From Ramlibacter sp. Leaf400 (lineage in GTDB: Bacteria > Pseudomonadota > Gammaproteobacteria > Burkholderiales > Burkholderiaceae_C), in contig NZ_LMQL01000010.1 in assembly GCF_001424545.1 (NCBI RefSeq), forward strand, positions 874-64,873: a stretch of DNA of 64,000 bases, in the 5' to 3' direction. A program made the translations under genes and the position numbers. Below, in pieces: positions 40,974 through 50,520 of the stretch. How positions within the stretch are numbered: the first letter of the stretch is position 1; each line of letters opens with the position of its first letter. Under the pieces are notes generated by a model, which searched no databases, was not told where the DNA came from, and saw only the letters and a program-made list of their open reading frames with translations.

Positions 40974-43510
40974 GCGACTACTCCGGCGTCCTTGCTTGCT
41001 GCGGAACTGATAGCGCCGGAAACAGGAATCCAGAAGGAGAAACGACAGCCGGCGACCTCGGCGCCATTGTAGATGTTCTCCGCCTGCATCCTGCCCTGGT
41101 GCGATTCGACGATGCTTCGGCACAGGTTCAGGCCGATGCCCATGCCTTCGACCTTGGTGGAGAAGAAGGCCTCGTACAGGCGCTCCATCACCTCGGGCGC
41201 GAGGCCCGCGCCGGAGTCCTGCACCGAGAACTCCACCACCGGCTGGCCGTCCACCTGGCGCGGCACGGCGCGCAGTTCCACGCTGCGGTGGGCGGTGGGA
41301 CGGCGCGCATGCTCTATCGATTCGGCCGCGTTCTTCAGGAGGTTGACCAGCACCTGCTCGATCAGGATCGGGTCGACCATCAGCTTGGGCAGGCGCGCGG
41401 CGACGTAGTGGGACAACCGCACGTTGCGGCGGCGCAGCTCGATCTCGGCCAGTTCCACCGCCTCGGCCACCATGGTCGCCACGTCCGACAGCGCGCGATT
41501 GGGCTCGCTGCGGCGCACGAAGCTGCGGATTCGCTGGATGATCTGGCCGGCGCGCTGCGCCTGGCGCGCGGTCTTGTCCAGGGCCAGCAGCAGGTCGTCC
41601 TGGTTGATCTGGTTGGAGCGGATGCGCGAGACCAGCCCGTTGCAGTAGTTGTTGATGGCGGTGAGCGGCTGGTTCAGCTCGTGCGCCACGCTGGAGGCCA
41701 TCTCGCCCATGGTGATCAGGCGGCTGGCGGCCTGCGCGCGCTCGGCCTGCGCCGCTGCCTGTTCCTCGGCGTGGCGCCGCGGCGTGATGTCGGTGGCGAT
41801 CACCATCTGCGCCAGGCGGCCGTCCACCCAGTTCAGGTAGCGCGAACGCACCTCCAGCCACTTGCCCAGTTCGGGCACGAAGATCTCGGCGTTCTCCGAT
41901 TGCGCGGACGTCAGCTGGCCGGTGGGCAGGCCGACGAAGGAGTCGACCTCGTCCAGCTGTTCGTCGCTGCGCGGGTGGTCGGGCACGCCGGCCTGGGCCA
42001 CCATCTGCAGGTGGCCGCCGGTGTGCAGGCCGAACCAGAGCCGGTACAGCTTGTTGGCGAACAGCAGCTCCTCGCTGCCCAGGGGCGCGACCGACACCGA
42101 GGCGTCCAGCGCCTCCAGCACGGTGGTGAAGCGCTCGTACGAGGCCGAGAGCTGCTCGCGGATGCGGTTCGGCTCGGTGATGTCGGTCATCGACGTCATC
42201 CAGCCAGTCTGGTGGCCCTTGGGGTCCACCAGCGGCGAGACGTACATGCGGGCATCGAACAGCGTGCCGTCCTTGCGCTTGACCCGCACCTGGAAGCCGC
42301 CCGGGGTGGTGCGGCCATTGAGTTCGTCCTCCAGCCGCGCCATCAGCTGGTCGCGGTCGGCCTCGGGCCAGTAGGGGAAGGGCGCGGTGCGGCCCACCAG
42401 CTCGCCCTCGCTCCAGCCGGTCATCTGGCAGAAGGCGGGATTGACGTAGGTGATGCGGCCCTGCATGTCCAGCGCGCGCATGCCGGTGAGCATGGAGTTC
42501 TCCATCGCCCGGCGGAAGTTGGTCTCGGCAATCAGGGCCTGCTGCGCCTGCATGCGCCGGCGCGTGTGGCGCCAGTTGCCGATCAGCATCCAGGCGGTCA
42601 TCGCGCTGAGCGTGCCCACCAGCCAGAACAGGCCGCTGCCCACCACGCCCAGCGAGGTGCGGTAGGCCTGGGCCCTGAGCACCAGCCCGTTGCCCACCGG
42701 CGAAACCGGCACCTCGAATTCATTGGCCTGCGGCGCGCCCCAGGACAGCAGGCGGCTGGCCGTGCCGCGGGTGGGCAGGGTCTGGCCGGCCAGCAGGCGG
42801 CCCTTGGCATCCAGCAGCGACACGGCGTAGCGGGCCGAGACCTCGGCCGGCACGCCGTAGCGCATCAGGCTGTCGACCGAGTACTCCGCCAGGATCACGC
42901 CGCCGAAGCGCGCCTGCTCGGCCAGCGGCACGTGCAGCTGCAGCAGCGGTGCACTGTCGCCCACCAGCGGCGGCTGCGAATACACCGGCTGCTGCAGGTC
43001 GCGCACCAGGGAGTAAGTGGCTTCGGTCTCCCCCGGACGCAGCACCTCGCCGGCGCGGCGCTGCTGCTGCCCCGGGACGCTGGGCCCGGCATAGGCGGCC
43101 TTGATGCGGCGCCGCTCGTCGATCCAGGCCAGGGCCTGCAGCTCCGGGTACTGGATCACCATGGTTTCGGCACGGCCGACGAACTCCTCCGGATCGATGT
43201 CCTTGTTGGAGATGTCGCGGGCGATGCGCATCAGCTGCTCCTGGCGCTCCAGCAGCCTCAGGCGCAGGCGCTGCTGGGCGTACTCGACGTCGCGGCGGAC
43301 GGCTTCCTGCTCGCGGTCCATCTCTTCCAGGCGCAGGTACCCGAAGGCCGAAATGATGGCCGCCAGGAAGAGCAGCACCGCGGCCAGGGGCGCGAGCATG
43401 GCGAAACGGTCCTGCCGTCCCGGGGTCTGGCGCCGCCACCAGCGGCGCAGCCAGGGGACCGGCGCGACGGCCTCGTGCAGCTCGGGAACGGTGCTGTCTT
43501 GCATCAGCAT
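40970..43510 (-). CDS. PAS-domain sensor histidine kinase
   Basis: A membrane histidine kinase of 846 residues. A first transmembrane helix (about 38-58), a periplasmic sensor domain (about 60-287) and a second helix (about 288-310) are followed by two PAS domains (about 330-455 and 455-580). The H-box is SSVAHELNQPLTAINNYCNG with His610. The NLLKNAAESIEHA, DSGAGL and GIGLNLCRSIVESHQG elements of the ATPase domain follow. It is of the DctB/FixL type. It is divergent from aceE by 157 bases, whose AT-richer DNA should hold both promoters. The signal it detects is unknown. Confidence 0.92.
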   Translation of the reverse strand: MLMQDSTVPELHEAVAPVPWLRRWWRRQTPGRQDRFAMLAPLAAVLLFLAAIISAFGYLRLEEMDREQEAVRRDVEYAQQRLRLRLLERQEQLMRIARDISNKDIDPEEFVGRAETMVIQYPELQALAWIDERRRIKAAYAGPSVPGQQQRRAGEVLRPGETEATYSLVRDLQQPVYSQPPLVGDSAPLLQLHVPLAEQARFGGVILAEYSVDSLMRYGVPAEVSARYAVSLLDAKGRLLAGQTLPTRGTASRLLSWGAPQANEFEVPVSPVGNGLVLRAQAYRTSLGVVGSGLFWLVGTLSAMTAWMLIGNWRHTRRRMQAQQALIAETNFRRAMENSMLTGMRALDMQGRITYVNPAFCQMTGWSEGELVGRTAPFPYWPEADRDQLMARLEDELNGRTTPGGFQVRVKRKDGTLFDARMYVSPLVDPKGHQTGWMTSMTDITEPNRIREQLSASYERFTTVLEALDASVSVAPLGSEELLFANKLYRLWFGLHTGGHLQMVAQAGVPDHPRSDEQLDEVDSFVGLPTGQLTSAQSENAEIFVPELGKWLEVRSRYLNWVDGRLAQMVIATDITPRRHAEEQAAAQAERAQAASRLITMGEMASSVAHELNQPLTAINNYCNGLVSRIRSNQINQDDLLLALDKTARQAQRAGQIIQRIRSFVRRSEPNRALSDVATMVAEAVELAEIELRRRNVRLSHYVAARLPKLMVDPILIEQVLVNLLKNAAESIEHARRPTAHRSVELRAVPRQVDGQPVVEFSVQDSGAGLAPEVMERLYEAFFSTKVEGMGIGLNLCRSIVESHQGRMQAENIYNGAEVAGCRFSFWIPVSGAISSAASKDAGVVA

Positions 43511-43667
43511 CAGAGTGTAGGTGAGCGTAGGAAGTGCTTATGTTTCATGATATGCAATGAACGAGCGCCATTTGAAATTAGCAACATACTGTGCGAAACT
43601 CGCCGCGTTTTCACGTCAGCCGTTGCTGCCGTACTAAATTACCCACAAGACGCAAGGAGACAACACG

Positions 43668-46379
43668 ATGTCAGCTCAGCCCGACCAGGCTTTCGGCGCC
43701 GCCGCCAACGACGCGGACTCGCAGGAGACGCGCGAGTGGGTCGATGCCCTTTCGGCGGTGATCGCCAAGGAGGGCCGCGAGCGCGGTCACTACCTCCTGG
43801 AGCAACTGCTGGAGCAGGCGCGGCAGGAAGGCATCGACCTGCCTTTCTCCGCCACCACCGGCTACGTGAACACCATCGAGCCGCAGGACGAAGAGCGCTG
43901 TCCCGGCAACCTGGAAGTCGAGGAGCGGCTGCGCGCCTACATGCGCTGGAACGCCATGGCCATGGTGGTCAAGGCCAACCGCCTGCACCCGGAAGACGGC
44001 GGCGACCTGGGCGGCCACATCAGCTCGTTCGCGTCGCTGGCCACCATGTTCGGCGCCGGCTTCAACCACTTCTGGCACGGCGAGAACGAAGAGCGGGGCG
44101 GCGACTGCCTCTACATCCAGGGCCACAGCTCGCCCGGCATCTACGCCCGCGCCTTCCTGGAAGGCCGCATCAGCGAGGAGCAGCTGCTCAACTTCCGCCA
44201 GGAGGTCGATGGCAAGGGGCTCTCGAGCTATCCGCACCCCAAGCTGATGCCGGAGTTCTGGCAGTTCCCGACGGTGTCCATGGGACTGGGCCCGCTGATG
44301 GCGATCTACCAGGCGCGCTTCCTGAAGTACCTGCATGCCCGCGGCATCGCCAACACCGAGAACCGCAAGGTCTGGGCCTTCCTGGGCGACGGCGAGATGG
44401 ACGAGGTGGAGTCGCTGGGCGCCATCGGCGTGGCGGCGCGCGAGAAGCTGGACAACCTGATCTTCGTCGTCAACTGCAACCTGCAGCGGCTGGACGGCCC
44501 GGTGCGCGGCAACGGCAAGATCATCCAGGAGCTCGAAGGCGAGTTCCGCGGCGCCGGCTGGAACGTGATCAAGCTGATCTGGGGCAGCTACTGGGACCCG
44601 CTGCTGGCGCGCGACAAGGAAGGCATCCTGCGCCAGATCATGATGGAGACGCTGGACGGCGACTACCAGGCCATGAAGGCCAATGACGGCGCTTTCGTGC
44701 GCAAGCAGTTCTTCGGCCGCCATCCCAAGGCGCTGGAGATGGTCGCCAAGATGAGCGACGAGGACATCTGGCGCCTCAATCGCGGCGGCCACGACCCGCA
44801 GAAGGTCTATGCGGCCTACCACAAGGCGGTCAACCACAAGGGCCAGCCCACGGTGCTGCTGATCAAGACCGTCAAGGGCTTCGGCATGGGCAAGGCCGGC
44901 GAAGGCCGCAACATCGCCCACCAGGCCAAGAAGCTGACCGACGAGGACATCCGCACCTTCCGCGACCGCTTCAACATCCCGATCCCGGACGAGAAGCTGG
45001 CCGAGATCCCGTTCTACAAGCCCGAGGAGCACACGCCGGAGATGCAGTACCTGCACCAGCGGCGCAAGGCCTTGGGCGGCTACCTGCCCAAGCGGCGCGC
45101 GAAGGCCGAGGAAAAGCTGAACGTCCCGGCGCTGGACGCCTTCAAGGCCGTGCTCGAGCCCACCGCGGAAGGCCGCGAGATCAGCACCACCCAGGCCTAC
45201 GTTCGCTTCCTCACCGCGCTGCTGCGTGACAAGGAGCTCGGCCCGCGCGCGGTGCCCATCCTGGTGGACGAGGCGCGCACCTTCGGCATGGAAGGCCTGT
45301 TCCGCCAGATCGGCATCTACAACCCGGAAGGCCAGAAGTACACGCCGCAGGACCGCGACCAGGTCTCCTACTACAAGGAAGACCAGTCCGGGCAGATCCT
45401 TCAGGAGGGCATCAACGAAGCGGGCGGCATGGCCAGCTGGATCGCCGCGGCCACGTCGTATTCGACGAACAACCGCATCATGGTGCCGTTCTACATCTAC
45501 TACTCGATGTTCGGCCTGCAGCGCGTGGGCGACCTGTGCTGGGCGGCGGGCGACATGCAGGCGCGCGGCTTCCTGCTGGGCGGCACGTCGGGCCGCACGA
45601 CCCTGAACGGCGAAGGCCTGCAGCACGAGGACGGCCACAGCCACATCCTGGCGGGCACGATCCCGAACTGCGTGAGCTACGACCCGACCTTCGCGCACGA
45701 GCTCGCGGTCATCATGCAGGACGGCCTCAAGCGCATGGTGGAGAAGCAGGAGAACGTCTTCTACTACATCACCCTGCTGAACGAGAACTACCCGATGCCG
45801 GGCCTGGTGGCCGGCACCGAGGAGCAGATCGTCAAGGGCATGTACCTGTTCAAGCCGGGGGCCAAGAAGGCCAAGGCGCCCACCGTGAACCTGCTGGGCT
45901 CGGGCACCATCCTGCGCGAATCGATCGCGGCGCAGGAACTGCTGGAGAAGGAGTGGGGCGTGTCGGCCAACGTGTGGAGCTGCCCCAGCTTCAACGAGCT
46001 GGCCCGCGACGGCCAGGACTGCGACCGCTGGAACCTGCTGCATCCCACCGAGACGGCGCGCGTGCCGTTCGTGTCCAGGCAGCTGGAGCCGCATGCCGGC
46101 CCGGTGATCGCGTCGACCGACTACATGAAGGCCTACGCCGAGCAGATCCGCTCCTTCATGCCCAAGGGCCGCACCTTCCGCGTGCTGGGCACGGACGGCT
46201 TCGGCCGCAGCGACTTCCGCAGCAAGCTGCGCGAGCACTTCGAGGTGAACCGGCACTACGTGGTCGTCGCCGCGCTCAAGGCGCTGAGCGACGAGGGCGC
46301 GGTGCCCGCGGCCAAGGTGGCCGAAGCGATCCGCAAGTACGGGATCAAGGCCGACAAGATCAATCCGCTCTACGCCTGA
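43668..46379 (+). CDS. aceE: Pyruvate dehydrogenase E1 component, homodimeric
   Basis: AceE decarboxylates pyruvate with thiamin diphosphate and acetylates the lipoyl groups of AceF. The ThDP motif is LGDGEMDEVESLGAIG ... VVNCNLQRLDGP (GDG to NCN). Other family segments are LSSYPHPKLMPEFWQFPTVSMG, GHSSPGIYARAFLEGRI and GFGRSDFRSKLREHFEVNRHYV at the C-terminus. At 903 residues it matches the homodimeric E1 of proteobacteria. AGGAGACAAC precedes the start. It is the first gene of the operon aceE-aceF-[proteasome-like]-lpdA. A weak -10-like TACTAA lies at 43632-43637. Confidence 0.96.
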   Translation: MSAQPDQAFGAAANDADSQETREWVDALSAVIAKEGRERGHYLLEQLLEQARQEGIDLPFSATTGYVNTIEPQDEERCPGNLEVEERLRAYMRWNAMAMVVKANRLHPEDGGDLGGHISSFASLATMFGAGFNHFWHGENEERGGDCLYIQGHSSPGIYARAFLEGRISEEQLLNFRQEVDGKGLSSYPHPKLMPEFWQFPTVSMGLGPLMAIYQARFLKYLHARGIANTENRKVWAFLGDGEMDEVESLGAIGVAAREKLDNLIFVVNCNLQRLDGPVRGNGKIIQELEGEFRGAGWNVIKLIWGSYWDPLLARDKEGILRQIMMETLDGDYQAMKANDGAFVRKQFFGRHPKALEMVAKMSDEDIWRLNRGGHDPQKVYAAYHKAVNHKGQPTVLLIKTVKGFGMGKAGEGRNIAHQAKKLTDEDIRTFRDRFNIPIPDEKLAEIPFYKPEEHTPEMQYLHQRRKALGGYLPKRRAKAEEKLNVPALDAFKAVLEPTAEGREISTTQAYVRFLTALLRDKELGPRAVPILVDEARTFGMEGLFRQIGIYNPEGQKYTPQDRDQVSYYKEDQSGQILQEGINEAGGMASWIAAATSYSTNNRIMVPFYIYYSMFGLQRVGDLCWAAGDMQARGFLLGGTSGRTTLNGEGLQHEDGHSHILAGTIPNCVSYDPTFAHELAVIMQDGLKRMVEKQENVFYYITLLNENYPMPGLVAGTEEQIVKGMYLFKPGAKKAKAPTVNLLGSGTILRESIAAQELLEKEWGVSANVWSCPSFNELARDGQDCDRWNLLHPTETARVPFVSRQLEPHAGPVIASTDYMKAYAEQIRSFMPKGRTFRVLGTDGFGRSDFRSKLREHFEVNRHYVVVAALKALSDEGAVPAAKVAEAIRKYGIKADKINPLYA

Positions 46380-46422
46380 CCGCCGGCCGGCGGCTCACAA
46401 GAACAAACAGGAGAACAAGCCC

Positions 46423-48102
46423 ATGGCATCGGTCGAAGTGAAGGTCCCCGACATCGGGGACTTCGATGAAGTCGCGGTCATCGAACTGCTGGTCAAGCCC
46501 GGCGACAAGATCCAGCCGGAGCAGTCGCTCGTCACCGTCGAGAGCGACAAGGCCTCGATGGAGATCCCCTCGTCCACCGGTGGGGTCGTCAAGGAGCTGA
46601 AGGTCAAGCTGGGCGACAAGGTGTCCGAGGGGTCGGTGCTGCTGATCGTCGAGAGCGAAGGCGCTGCGGCAGCGCCCGCGCCCGCAGCTGCGGCGCCCGC
46701 CAAGGCAGCGTCCGCGCCGGCCGCGGCGGCCCCTTCAGGCGCCGGAGCGCCCCCACCCCAGCCCTCCCCCGGTGGGGGAGGGAGCGTCGAGGTGCGCGTT
46801 CCGGACATCGGCGACTTCAAGGACGTCGCGGTGATCGAGGTCCTGGTCAAGCCGGGCGACACGGTCAAGCCGGAGCAGTCGCTCATCACCGTGGAATCGG
46901 ACAAGGCTTCGATGGAGATCCCGTCGTCGTCGGCGGGCACCGTCAAGGAGCTCAAGGTCAAGCTGGGCGACAAGCTCAACATCGGGGACCTGATCGCGGT
47001 GCTGGAAGGGGCGGCCGGTGCGGCTGCGCCGTCTCCCGCTGCCGCCGCAGGCCCTGCGCCTTCTCCCGGCGCCGGCGCGCCCCCACCGCCGCCCGCAGCC
47101 GGCGGGGCAGGGAGCGAACGCACTTCACCGACCGCGGCGCTGCCTCCGCACCAGCCGACGGGGGCGCCGACCAACCTGCCGCATGCATCGCCTTCGGTGC
47201 GCAAGTTCGCGCGCGAACTCGGCGTGCCGCTGGAAGAGGTCAAGGGCACGGGGCCCAAGGGCCGCATCCTCCAGGAAGACGTCCAGAACTTCACCAAGGC
47301 GGTGATGAAGGGCGAGGCCAGCACGCGCGCCGCCGCCGGCAAGGCGCCTGCGGGCGCGGGCGGCGAGGCGCTGGGCCTCTTGCCCTGGCCCAAGGTGGAC
47401 TTCGCCAAGTTCGGGCCGGTGGAGCGCAAGGACCTCTCGCGCATCAAGAAGATCAGCGGAGCCAACCTGCACCGCAACTGGGTGATGATCCCGCACGTCA
47501 CCAACCACGACGATGCCGACATCACCGACCTGGAAGCCTTCCGCGTCCAGCTCAACAAGGAAAACGAGAAGAGCGGCGTGAAGGTCACCATGCTGGCCTT
47601 CCTCATCAAGGCCAGCGTCGCAGCCCTCAAGAAGTTCCCCGAGTTCAACAGCTCGCTCGACGGCGAGCAGCTGGTGCTGAAGAACTACTGGCACATCGGC
47701 TTCGCCGCCGACACGCCCAATGGCCTGGTCGTTCCCGTCGTCAGGGACGCCGACCGCAAGGGCGTGATGCAGATCAGCCAGGAGATGTCGGACCTTGCCA
47801 AGAAGGCGCGCGACGGCAAGCTGGGCCCGGCTGACATGACCGGCGCGACCTTCACGATCTCTTCGCTCGGGGGCATCGGAGGCCGTTACTTCACGCCGAT
47901 CATCAATGCACCGGAAGTCGCTATCCTCGGCGTCTGCAGGAGCCAGACCGAACCGGTCTGGGACGGCAAGCAGTTCCAGCCGCGTCTGATGCTGCCGCTG
48001 TCCCTGTCGTGGGACCATCGTGTCATCGATGGGGCCTCGGCGGCCCGCTTCAACGCCTACCTGAGCGCCATCCTGGCGGACTTCCGCCGCGTGCTGCTCT
48101 GA
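46423..48102 (+). CDS. aceF: Dihydrolipoyllysine acetyltransferase (E2) with two lipoyl domains
   Basis: AceF is the core of the pyruvate dehydrogenase complex. Two lipoyl domains (about residues 1-77 and 124-200) each carry the [10 protein letters not shown] lipoyl-lysine motif. A peripheral subunit-binding domain (SPSVRKFARELGVPLEEVKGTGPKGRI, about 258-285) and the catalytic domain with SLSWDHRVIDGASAARFN follow. Linkers are Ala/Pro-rich. The first linker encodes GAPPPQPSPGGGG from a palindrome (46762-46782). At 559 residues it is usual for betaproteobacteria. It is spaced 43 bases from aceE. Confidence 0.95.
   Translation: MASVEVKVPDIGDFDEVAVIELLVKPGDKIQPEQSLVTVESDKASMEIPSSTGGVVKELKVKLGDKVSEGSVLLIVESEGAAAAPAPAAAAPAKAASAPAAAAPSGAGAPPPQPSPGGGGSVEVRVPDIGDFKDVAVIEVLVKPGDTVKPEQSLITVESDKASMEIPSSSAGTVKELKVKLGDKLNIGDLIAVLEGAAGAAAPSPAAAAGPAPSPGAGAPPPPPAAGGAGSERTSPTAALPPHQPTGAPTNLPHASPSVRKFARELGVPLEEVKGTGPKGRILQEDVQNFTKAVMKGEASTRAAAGKAPAGAGGEALGLLPWPKVDFAKFGPVERKDLSRIKKISGANLHRNWVMIPHVTNHDDADITDLEAFRVQLNKENEKSGVKVTMLAFLIKASVAALKKFPEFNSSLDGEQLVLKNYWHIGFAADTPNGLVVPVVRDADRKGVMQISQEMSDLAKKARDGKLGPADMTGATFTISSLGGIGGRYFTPIINAPEVAILGVCRSQTEPVWDGKQFQPRLMLPLSLSWDHRVIDGASAARFNAYLSAILADFRRVLL
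46762..46782. repeat. REP-like hairpin inside the aceF linker
   Basis: CCCTCCCCC (46762-46770) and GGGGGAGGG (46774-46782) form a 9-bp stem with a GGT loop within the aceF coding region, between lipoyl domains one and two. It resembles the intergenic hairpin at 58115-58138 and the CCCTCCCC...GGGGAGGG repeats common between genes of Burkholderiales. It is translated in frame as a Pro/Gly linker. Confidence 0.6.
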
Positions 48103-48127
48103 GCAAAAAGAAAGAAACGTATTCCAC

Positions 48128-48718
48128 ATGACGACAGTCGTAGTAGTGAAGAAGGCCGGACAGATCGCCATTGCCGCTGACACCCTGGTGACATTCGGCG
48201 ACACCATGCTCTCCAAGCGCTACGAGGACAACACCAAGATCTTCCGGGTCGATACCGACGGTGGTCCCAGCTATGTCGGCATGGCCGGCACCGTCGCCCA
48301 CTTCCCGGTGCTGCGCAAGGCGATGGGGTCGATGCCGCGCGAGATCCTGCACCTCAACAGCAAGGACGAGGTGTTCGACACCTTCACCAAGCTGCACCCG
48401 TACCTGAAGGACAACTTCTTCCTGCAGACCAAGGAAGAGGATAGCGACCCGTACGAGTCCAGCCAGTTCAGCGTGGTGATCGCCAACGCCAGCGGCATCT
48501 ACGGCCTGTACAGCTACCGCGAGGTGTTCGAGTTCAAGGAGTTCTGGGGCATAGGCTCCGGCCGCAGCTTCGCGCTGGGCGCCATGCACTCCATCTACGG
48601 CAAGGCGAAGACGGCGCGCGAAGTGGCCGAGGCCGGCATCACCGCGGGATGCGAGTTCGATCGCAACTCCGCGCTGCCGTTCGACGTCTTCACGGTCAAG
48701 ACGAAGGAAGCCAAATGA
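48128..48718 (+). CDS. Proteasome/HslV-like Ntn-hydrolase (BPH-type) in the pyruvate dehydrogenase operon
   Basis: A 196-residue protein whose N-terminus, [20 protein letters not shown], follows the proteasome/HslV beta-subunit pattern. Thr directly after Met would become the catalytic Thr1, Asp17 (AAD) is in place, and a Lys aligned with Lys33 is in ENTK-like [21 protein letters not shown] segment matches the conserved GSG loop. No propeptide is needed. It most resembles the betaproteobacterial proteasome homologue (BPH) family. It lies 25 bases after aceF and overlaps lpdA by ATGA (48715-48718), so it is translated with the complex. The target is unknown; no unfoldase gene is adjacent. Confidence 0.85.
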   Translation: MTTVVVVKKAGQIAIAADTLVTFGDTMLSKRYEDNTKIFRVDTDGGPSYVGMAGTVAHFPVLRKAMGSMPREILHLNSKDEVFDTFTKLHPYLKDNFFLQTKEEDSDPYESSQFSVVIANASGIYGLYSYREVFEFKEFWGIGSGRSFALGAMHSIYGKAKTAREVAEAGITAGCEFDRNSALPFDVFTVKTKEAK

Positions 48719-50508
48719 GCACCGTCGAGGTCAAGGTTCCGGACATCGGCGACTTCAATGAAGTGGCCGTGATCGAGGTGCTGGTCAAGCCCGGCGACAC
48801 CGTGAAGGCGGAGCAGTCGCTGGTCACCGTGGAGAGCGACAAGGCCTCGATGGAGATCCCGTCCTCGCATGCGGGGGTGGTCAAGGAGCTCAAGGTCAAG
48901 CTGGGGGACAAGGTGTCGGAAGGCTCGCTCCTGCTGGTGCTGGAGAGCGCCGGCGCCGCGGCCGCCAGCCCCGCTTCCCAGCCGGCCGCGACGCCACCCG
49001 CCACGCAGAAGCCGGCCGGCGCACCGGCGCCCGCGCCGGCCGCGGCGCCTGTCGCTTCCAGCTATGCCGGCGGTGCCGACCTCGAATGCGACATGCTGGT
49101 CCTGGGCGCAGGCCCCGGCGGCTACTCCGCCGCCTTCCGCGCCGCCGACCTGGGCATGAAGGTGGTGCTGGTCGAGCGCTACGCCACGCTGGGCGGCGTC
49201 TGCCTGAACGTCGGCTGCATCCCGTCCAAGGCGCTGCTGCACGTGGCGGCGGTGATGGACGAGGTGAGCCACTTCGACTCGCTGGGCATCAGCTACGGCA
49301 AGCCGCAGATCGACCTGGACAAGCTGCGCGCCCACAAGGGCAAGGTGGTGGGCAAGCTCACCGGCGGCCTGTCGGCGATGGCCAAGATGCGCAAGGTGAC
49401 GGTGGTGCGCGGCTACGGCCGCTTCGTCGATCCGCACCACGTCGAAGTCGAGGAAACCACCGGCGAAGGCCAGCAGGCCACCGGCAAGAAGCAGACCGTC
49501 AAGTTCCGCAACGCCATCATCGCCGCCGGCTCGCAGGCCGTGCGGCTGCCGTTCATGCCCAAGGATCCGCGCGTGGTCGATTCCACCGGCGCGCTGGACC
49601 TGGCCAAGGTGCCCAAGCGCATGCTCGTCCTGGGCGGCGGCATCATCGGCCTGGAGATGGGCACGGTCTACTCGACGCTGGGGACGCGCCTGGATGTCGT
49701 CGAGATGCTCGATGGCCTGATGCAGGGCGCCGACCGCGACCTGGTGCGCGTGTGGCAGAAGCTGAACGCGCCACGCTTCGACAATGTCATGCTCAAGACC
49801 AAGACCGTCGGCGCGGAAGCAACCAAGGACGGCATCCTGGTCCGCTTCGAGGGCGAGCAGGCGCCCAAGGAGCCGCAGCTGTACGACCTCGTGCTGCAGG
49901 CCGTGGGCCGCAGCCCCAACGGCGCCAAGATCGGGGCCGACAAGGCCGGCGTCATCGTCGGCGAGCGCGGTTTCATCCCGGTGGACATCCAGATGCGCAC
50001 CAACGTGCCGCACATCTTCGCCATCGGCGACGTCGTGGGCCAGCCGATGCTGGCGCACAAGGCGGTGCACGAGGCCCACGTCGCGGCCGAAGCCTCGGCC
50101 GGCGAAAAGAGCACCTTCAACGCGCGCGTGATCCCGAGCGTGGCCTACACCGATCCCGAGGTGGCCTGGGTGGGCCTCACCGAGGACCAGGCCAAGGCCG
50201 AGGGCATCGCGATCAAGAAGGGGCACTTCCCCTGGACGGCCTCCGGCCGCGCGATCGCCAACACGCGCGACGAGGGCTTCACCAAGCTGCTGTTCGATGC
50301 GCAGACCCATCGCATCCTGGGCGGCGGCATCGTGGGTACCCATGCGGGCGACCTGATCAGCGAGGTGGCCCTGGCCATCGAGATGGGCGCCGACGAAGTG
50401 GACATCGGCAAGACCATCCATCCGCACCCGACGCTGGGCGAGAGCGTGGGCATGGCCGCAGAAATCGCGCACGGCACCTGCACCGACGTTCCGCCGGCCA
50501 GGCGCTAG
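48715..50508 (+). CDS. lpdA: Dihydrolipoyl dehydrogenase (E3) with N-terminal lipoyl domain
   Basis: E3 of the pyruvate dehydrogenase complex reoxidises dihydrolipoyl groups with NAD+. The ATG at 48715 gives 597 residues. A lipoyl domain (1-76, with [10 protein letters not shown]) and an Ala/Pro linker (about 77-115) precede the flavoprotein part. That part has FAD-binding [20 protein letters not shown], the redox disulfide [16 protein letters not shown]-binding [11 protein letters not shown] and the C-terminal HPHPTLGES His-Glu pair. Lipoyl-bearing E3s are known from Ralstonia/Alcaligenes relatives and Neisseria. Its start overlaps the proteasome-like gene. Confidence 0.95.
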   Translation: MSTVEVKVPDIGDFNEVAVIEVLVKPGDTVKAEQSLVTVESDKASMEIPSSHAGVVKELKVKLGDKVSEGSLLLVLESAGAAAASPASQPAATPPATQKPAGAPAPAPAAAPVASSYAGGADLECDMLVLGAGPGGYSAAFRAADLGMKVVLVERYATLGGVCLNVGCIPSKALLHVAAVMDEVSHFDSLGISYGKPQIDLDKLRAHKGKVVGKLTGGLSAMAKMRKVTVVRGYGRFVDPHHVEVEETTGEGQQATGKKQTVKFRNAIIAAGSQAVRLPFMPKDPRVVDSTGALDLAKVPKRMLVLGGGIIGLEMGTVYSTLGTRLDVVEMLDGLMQGADRDLVRVWQKLNAPRFDNVMLKTKTVGAEATKDGILVRFEGEQAPKEPQLYDLVLQAVGRSPNGAKIGADKAGVIVGERGFIPVDIQMRTNVPHIFAIGDVVGQPMLAHKAVHEAHVAAEASAGEKSTFNARVIPSVAYTDPEVAWVGLTEDQAKAEGIAIKKGHFPWTASGRAIANTRDEGFTKLLFDAQTHRILGGGIVGTHAGDLISEVALAIEMGADEVDIGKTIHPHPTLGESVGMAAEIAHGTCTDVPPARR

Positions 50509-50520
50509 CCGCGCGGCGTT

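Noticed and set aside
48128..48718. Transporter annotation for the gene between aceF and lpdA
   Set aside because: The protein has no transmembrane helices and shows the Thr1/Asp17/Lys pattern of proteasome-like hydrolases.
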